From assembly GCF_019423325.1 (NCBI RefSeq), contig NZ_JAHZBQ010000002.1:496001-560000 (forward strand): DNA of 64,000 nt, written 5' to 3'. Source of the stretch: Campylobacter sp. Its GTDB lineage: Bacteria > Campylobacterota > Campylobacteria > Campylobacterales > Campylobacteraceae. Below the pieces are notes generated by a model, which was not told the DNA's origin, did no database searches, and was given only the letters and a program-made list of their open reading frames with translations. The position numbers and the translations under genes were made by a program. Positions 61,260 to 64,000 of the stretch are shown here, in pieces (the stretch's first letter is position 1; each line of letters opens with the position of its first letter).

Positions 61260-61589
61260 ATGTGGAGCGTAGAATTTGCAAACGAAGCCATAAAAGACGA
61301 GTTCTTGGAGCTGCCGACCGGACTTAGACAAAGAGGCTATAAAATGTTCGAGCTCTTAGAGGCTAGGGGTAATACCTTGGGAGAGCCGTACACTAAAAGC
61401 ATAAAAGACGGGCTGTTCGAGATACGCATAAAGTCGGATGAAGGAATAGCTAGAAGCATATATTGTTATGAAATCGGCAAAAGAATAATAATCCTACTAA
61501 CTTTTGTTAAAAAAACACAAAAGACGCCTAAAAGTATACTAAATTTGGCAGAACAAAGATTAAAGGAGTTTAAAGATGGGAACCGTTAA
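61260..61589 (+). CDS. HigB/RelE-type toxin (Gp49-like)
   Basis: A 109-residue toxin of the RelE superfamily, phage-derived Gp49/HigB branch: WSVEFANEAIKDEFLELPTG, LGEPYTKSIKDGLFEIRIKS, ARSIYCYEIGKRIIILLTFV and KKTQKTP. These proteins cut mRNA on the ribosome; the basic/aromatic residues of the RIK and KKTQKTP parts are the expected active-site region. It overlaps the antitoxin gene by 14 bases, toxin first, as in higBA. It lies 100 bases after the broken integrase and is probably the selfish stabiliser of that element. Confidence 0.85.
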   Translation: MWSVEFANEAIKDEFLELPTGLRQRGYKMFELLEARGNTLGEPYTKSIKDGLFEIRIKSDEGIARSIYCYEIGKRIIILLTFVKKTQKTPKSILNLAEQRLKEFKDGNR

Positions 61590-61848
61590 TTTTAGAGAAG
61601 TTTTAAAAGAGGAGCTAAAAAATCCGGAATTTAAAGCGCAATATGATGCGCTGGAGGACGAATATAAAGCCATAGAAGCTTTGATAGACGCTAGAAACGA
61701 GGCTGGACTAACTCAAAGCGAGGTAGCCAAAAGGATGGGCATAACCCAATCAGCCGTAGCTAGAATAGAAAGTGGAGCCTATAATATCAAGTATAAAACA
61801 TTCTTTAACTACATAAAAGCTTGCGGCAAAAGAGTGGCGATAGTTTAA
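61576..61848 (+). CDS. HigA-like XRE antitoxin
   Basis: A 90-residue antitoxin with a helix-turn-helix of the XRE type: NEAGLTQSEVAKRMGITQSA followed by VARIESGAYNIKYKTFF. The N-terminal ~45 residues (FREVLKEELKNPEFKAQYDA) probably bind the toxin. AAAGGAGTTTAAAG lies before the ATG, inside the toxin gene. It should repress its own promoter through the inverted repeat at 61213-61230. Confidence 0.88.
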   Translation: MGTVNFREVLKEELKNPEFKAQYDALEDEYKAIEALIDARNEAGLTQSEVAKRMGITQSAVARIESGAYNIKYKTFFNYIKACGKRVAIV

Positions 61849-61852
61849 GCAA

Positions 61853-61991
61853 GATTAATTATCTAATAAATGTTCAAACCAATGCAGAAGAAAAAATATT
61901 AAGCTTTGTCGGTTCTCAAGACAGGGTTCTTGCGGATACGATAGTTAAGATTTGGAAAAATAAGGCTCTTATAACATGGACATATTTATAA
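61853..61991 (+). pseudogene. coding-like relic after the antitoxin
   Basis: A frame without start codon reads SKINYLINVQTNAEEKILSF, VGSQDRVLADTIVKIWKNKA and LITWTYL before a stop at 61989. The composition is protein-like, but the 5' end is missing and merges out of frame into the antitoxin gene. Probably the residue of another gene of the integrated element. Confidence 0.3.
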
Positions 61992-62228
61992 CACGATAAA
62001 ATCGAGATTTTTAATACGACCACAAAAATGAATACGGCTATATTATAGCGATGCTTGTTTTATTAAATAATCTTAAACCCGTACAAAATGCTCTTCTTTT
62101 TGATTCTTATTTCTTGCTCAAAAACAATCTCTACTTTAATATTCATTTTAATAAACTATTAATATTTAAGATGCTAAAATCCGCCATTATTACGCAAGGC
62201 AAATGTGTCAAGGATGGTCTTTAAGCAG

Positions 62229-63317
62229 ATGAATTTTAAAAAACTCATATATAAAATCCACACTTATATCTCTCTTATATTTTGTATCCCGTTTATCATC
62301 GTATGTCTTAGCGGCTCTTTGCTCGTTTATAAAGATGAGATAAATAACATTTTAGCCTCAGCCGCAGTAAATATCTCGCCATCTCACCGCGTCGGGCAAA
62401 ATTTAAGATTAGGATTTGACGAGCTTAGGCGGATCATAAGCGCTAAATTCCCTGACTACGAGATAGTCGGCTGGAATATCGATAAAAATCCCCAAAAGAG
62501 CGATAAAATTTGGCTCATAAAGCATAACGACAAGGAATGGGAATACATCTATCTTGACGCATTTAGCGGTGAGATAAAAAGTGGGCCTACGCCACATGAC
62601 AGCGGCTTTATGGGCGTGCTGGCCGAGCTACATGAAAATTTACTATTTGAAGAACGCGGTCAGATTTTTGTCGGTATCGTCGGAGTGATCGCCTTTGTCA
62701 TCGTACTTAGCGGCTTTATCGTTTACCGAAATTTTTGGAAAAGTTTATTTAAGCTGCGTTTTGCCAAGCTGGCCGTTTTTATGAGCGATATACATAAATT
62801 TATCGGAGTTTTTTCGACGCCTATAATGCTCATCATCGCTCTTAGTGGGGCTTGGTGGGAGCTTAGGTTTTTATTTTCTAAACCCTTTGATACGAGCGAA
62901 TTTACGATAAACGCTGAAATTTACAACAAAAATCTATCGCTTGATGAGATCGTGCGAAAAGCTAAAACCGATCTGCCAAATTTCGAGCTTCACTATATAT
63001 CTTTGCCTTTTTGTAACGCAGCGGACATATCGCTCTTTGGCTACAAAAAGGGGCAAAATTTCTTATACAACGAGCACTCCAGCATGCTCACATACAGCAG
63101 GCAAAATGGTAGTTTGCTACAGGTAAAGGATATAGACGATGCAAATTTCGAGGAGCGATTTTTGGCTACGTTTAGAAAAGCTCACTTTGGCTACTACAAC
63201 CAGATCACGAAATTCATCTGGTTTCTCGTCGGTCTCACGCCGCTTATTTTGAGCGTTTCAGGGATATATCTATGGATAAAAAGATCAAATTTTAAAAGGA
63301 GAAAAAATGAAAGGTAA
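62229..63317 (+). CDS. PepSY-associated membrane protein (siderophore/iron reductase type)
   Basis: A ~362-residue inner-membrane protein with four hydrophobic segments: IHTYISLIFCIPFIIVCLSG, QIFVGIVGVIAFVIVLSGFI, FIGVFSTPIMLIIALSGAWW and FIWFLVGLTPLILSVSGIYL. It has a PepSY-type periplasmic part (DEIVRKAKTDLPNFELHYIS) and the His residues (HTYISL, DIHKFIG) likely to bind heme. I start it at ATG 62229 (MNFKKLIYKIHTYI); a GTG at 62205 gives an 8-residue extension. Such proteins sit next to TonB siderophore receptors, here two downstream receptor frames, and are thought to reduce imported ferric-siderophores. Confidence 0.82.
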   Translation: MNFKKLIYKIHTYISLIFCIPFIIVCLSGSLLVYKDEINNILASAAVNISPSHRVGQNLRLGFDELRRIISAKFPDYEIVGWNIDKNPQKSDKIWLIKHNDKEWEYIYLDAFSGEIKSGPTPHDSGFMGVLAELHENLLFEERGQIFVGIVGVIAFVIVLSGFIVYRNFWKSLFKLRFAKLAVFMSDIHKFIGVFSTPIMLIIALSGAWWELRFLFSKPFDTSEFTINAEIYNKNLSLDEIVRKAKTDLPNFELHYISLPFCNAADISLFGYKKGQNFLYNEHSSMLTYSRQNGSLLQVKDIDDANFEERFLATFRKAHFGYYNQITKFIWFLVGLTPLILSVSGIYLWIKRSNFKRRKNER

Positions 63318-63566
63318 AATTCTACTTTCAAGCATGGTGGCTCTAAATTTGTTGCCGATAGCGCAAATTTTAGCGAGTGAAACAAAGAATTTAGAAACGG
63401 TCGAGATCACGAGCGAGGATTTGGCTATAAGGTCGGCAAGAATTTTGACATCCAGCTAAATATCGATAATGTGTTCAATAAAAAATATTACGAAGGCATC
63501 GGAAACAACAAAATGGTTTATGGCGATCCGCGGATATTTAACCTAAGCTTTACGTATAGCTTCTAA
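63307..63566 (+). pseudogene. collapsed TonB-dependent receptor gene
   Basis: ATG 63307 (AAAGGAG site) opens a signal peptide and mature start (MKGKILLSSMVALNLLPIAQ, LASETKNLETVEITSED). The frame then stops at 63457. In an adjacent frame the same DNA encodes a receptor C-terminus: GYKVGKNFDIQLNIDNVFNK, KYYEG and RIFNLSFTYSF, ending at 63564. An internal deletion of nearly the entire plug and barrel has joined the two ends out of frame. Confidence 0.85.
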
Positions 63567-63588
63567 ATTTAGCCATAAAGGAGGATAG

Positions 63589-64000
63589 ATGAAGGGTGAA
63601 ATTTTACTTTCGGCGGCGGCTTTAAATTTGCTGTTTGCGGTGGAAATTTTAGCCAAAGAGGCGGCGCTGGGGACTATCGATGTGGTGGGCAAGATGCGTC
63701 ATGATGAGAGGGATTATAGCGCAAAGGAGCTGGTAAAGGGCACGACGAGGCTAAATTTAACGGCTCGGCAAACGCCACAATCAGTAGATGTCATAACCGA
63801 GGCTAAACTAAAAGATATGAATATCAAAGACTACCAAACGCTGCTAGCCAACATCCCGGGCGTAACGCTAAATCGTATGGACGAGACCATACGACCGATG
63901 TCAAGGGGCTTTTTTATAGATTATTATCTCATCGACTCGATGCCTAGCCTTGGTGGCTTTGGGCTGGAGGCTACCGATATGAGCATGATAGCGTATGATC
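63589..64000 (+). CDS. TonB-dependent siderophore receptor (FhuE-like), 5' part
   Basis: The frame starts at ATG 63589 with AAAGGAGGAT and is open to the window end. The signal peptide (MKGEILLSAAALNLLFAVEI) resembles that of the collapsed receptor just upstream. The plug region LTARQTPQSVDVITEAKLKD, ANIPGVTLNRMDETIRPMS and YYLIDSMPS follows the FhuE/FpvA/FoxA ferric-siderophore receptor pattern. Only 137 residues are visible. Adjacent PepSY protein and receptor relic make a siderophore uptake locus. Confidence 0.85.
   Translation, partial: MKGEILLSAAALNLLFAVEILAKEAALGTIDVVGKMRHDERDYSAKELVKGTTRLNLTARQTPQSVDVITEAKLKDMNIKDYQTLLANIPGVTLNRMDETIRPMSRGFFIDYYLIDSMPSLGGFGLEATDMSMIAYD

Overview
The window looks like a chromosome segment of a Campylobacter (Campylobacterota), most likely one of the oral, higher-GC, anaerobic-leaning species such as the C. 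gracilis/C. showae/C. rectus group. The evidence is a CmeABC-type efflux operon with a CmeR-like operator, DsbI/DsbA plus arylsulfate sulfotransferase genes, a Tup-type tungstate-binding protein, a poly-G contingency tract, and intergenic DNA saturated with AAATTTTA-like words. The species is inference; no rRNA is present.

Layout. 1-3.0 kb: a minus-strand array of small genes, including three intact and one truncated tandem copies of an Imm40-like immunity protein, with no toxin gene in view. 3.2-4.0 kb: tRNA genes (Ala, Gly, Leu, Cys, Ser) and an entericidin-like lipoprotein. 4.7-10.6 kb: a PqqL/FusC-like M16 protease followed by a large TonB-dependent receptor with a G9 tract near its 5' end, possibly a phase-variable protein-import and protease pair of the Fus type. 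10.8-15.3 kb: hypothetical genes, two of them apparently frameshifted, a DyP-type peroxidase and tRNA-Ser(GGA). 15.7-21.5 kb: a cmeABC-like operon. 21.6-24.0 kb: thiD with an unusual internal insertion and two DUF1566 genes. 24.5-33 kb: a long minus-strand iron/heme uptake locus (TonB receptor, exbB, exbD, ABC permease, ATPase and binding protein, tonB, HutW-like radical SAM protein) holding the stump of a second receptor.

33.3-40.2 kb: lineage-specific genes with clear DNA shuffling. A short chimera joins a fragment of the 35.3-36.7 kb gene to a fragment of thiD, and a ~160 bp leader is shared with the 24.2 kb region. A lipoprotein, a flavin reductase-like gene, an SDR, an NAD(P)-binding protein interrupted by TGA and a tautomerase follow. 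40.3-50.2 kb: an arylsulfate sulfotransferase region with two AssT enzymes, two DsbA-like proteins, DsbI, a two-component system and a TupA-like binding protein. 50.5-55.5 kb: DUF2695, MenA-like, pyridoxal kinase-like and hybrid cluster protein genes. 56.0-59.3 kb: a subtilisin-type autotransporter. 60-62 kb: remnant of an integrated element (broken tyrosine recombinase, HigBA-like toxin-antitoxin pair). 62.2 kb to the end: PepSY membrane protein, a collapsed TonB receptor gene and the start of an FhuE-like siderophore receptor.

The strongest themes are iron acquisition (four receptor loci, two of them collapsed), disulfide-dependent sulfotransfer, and frequent gene decay. Several breaks are single-base changes in short homopolymers, so some could be sequencing errors rather than biology.
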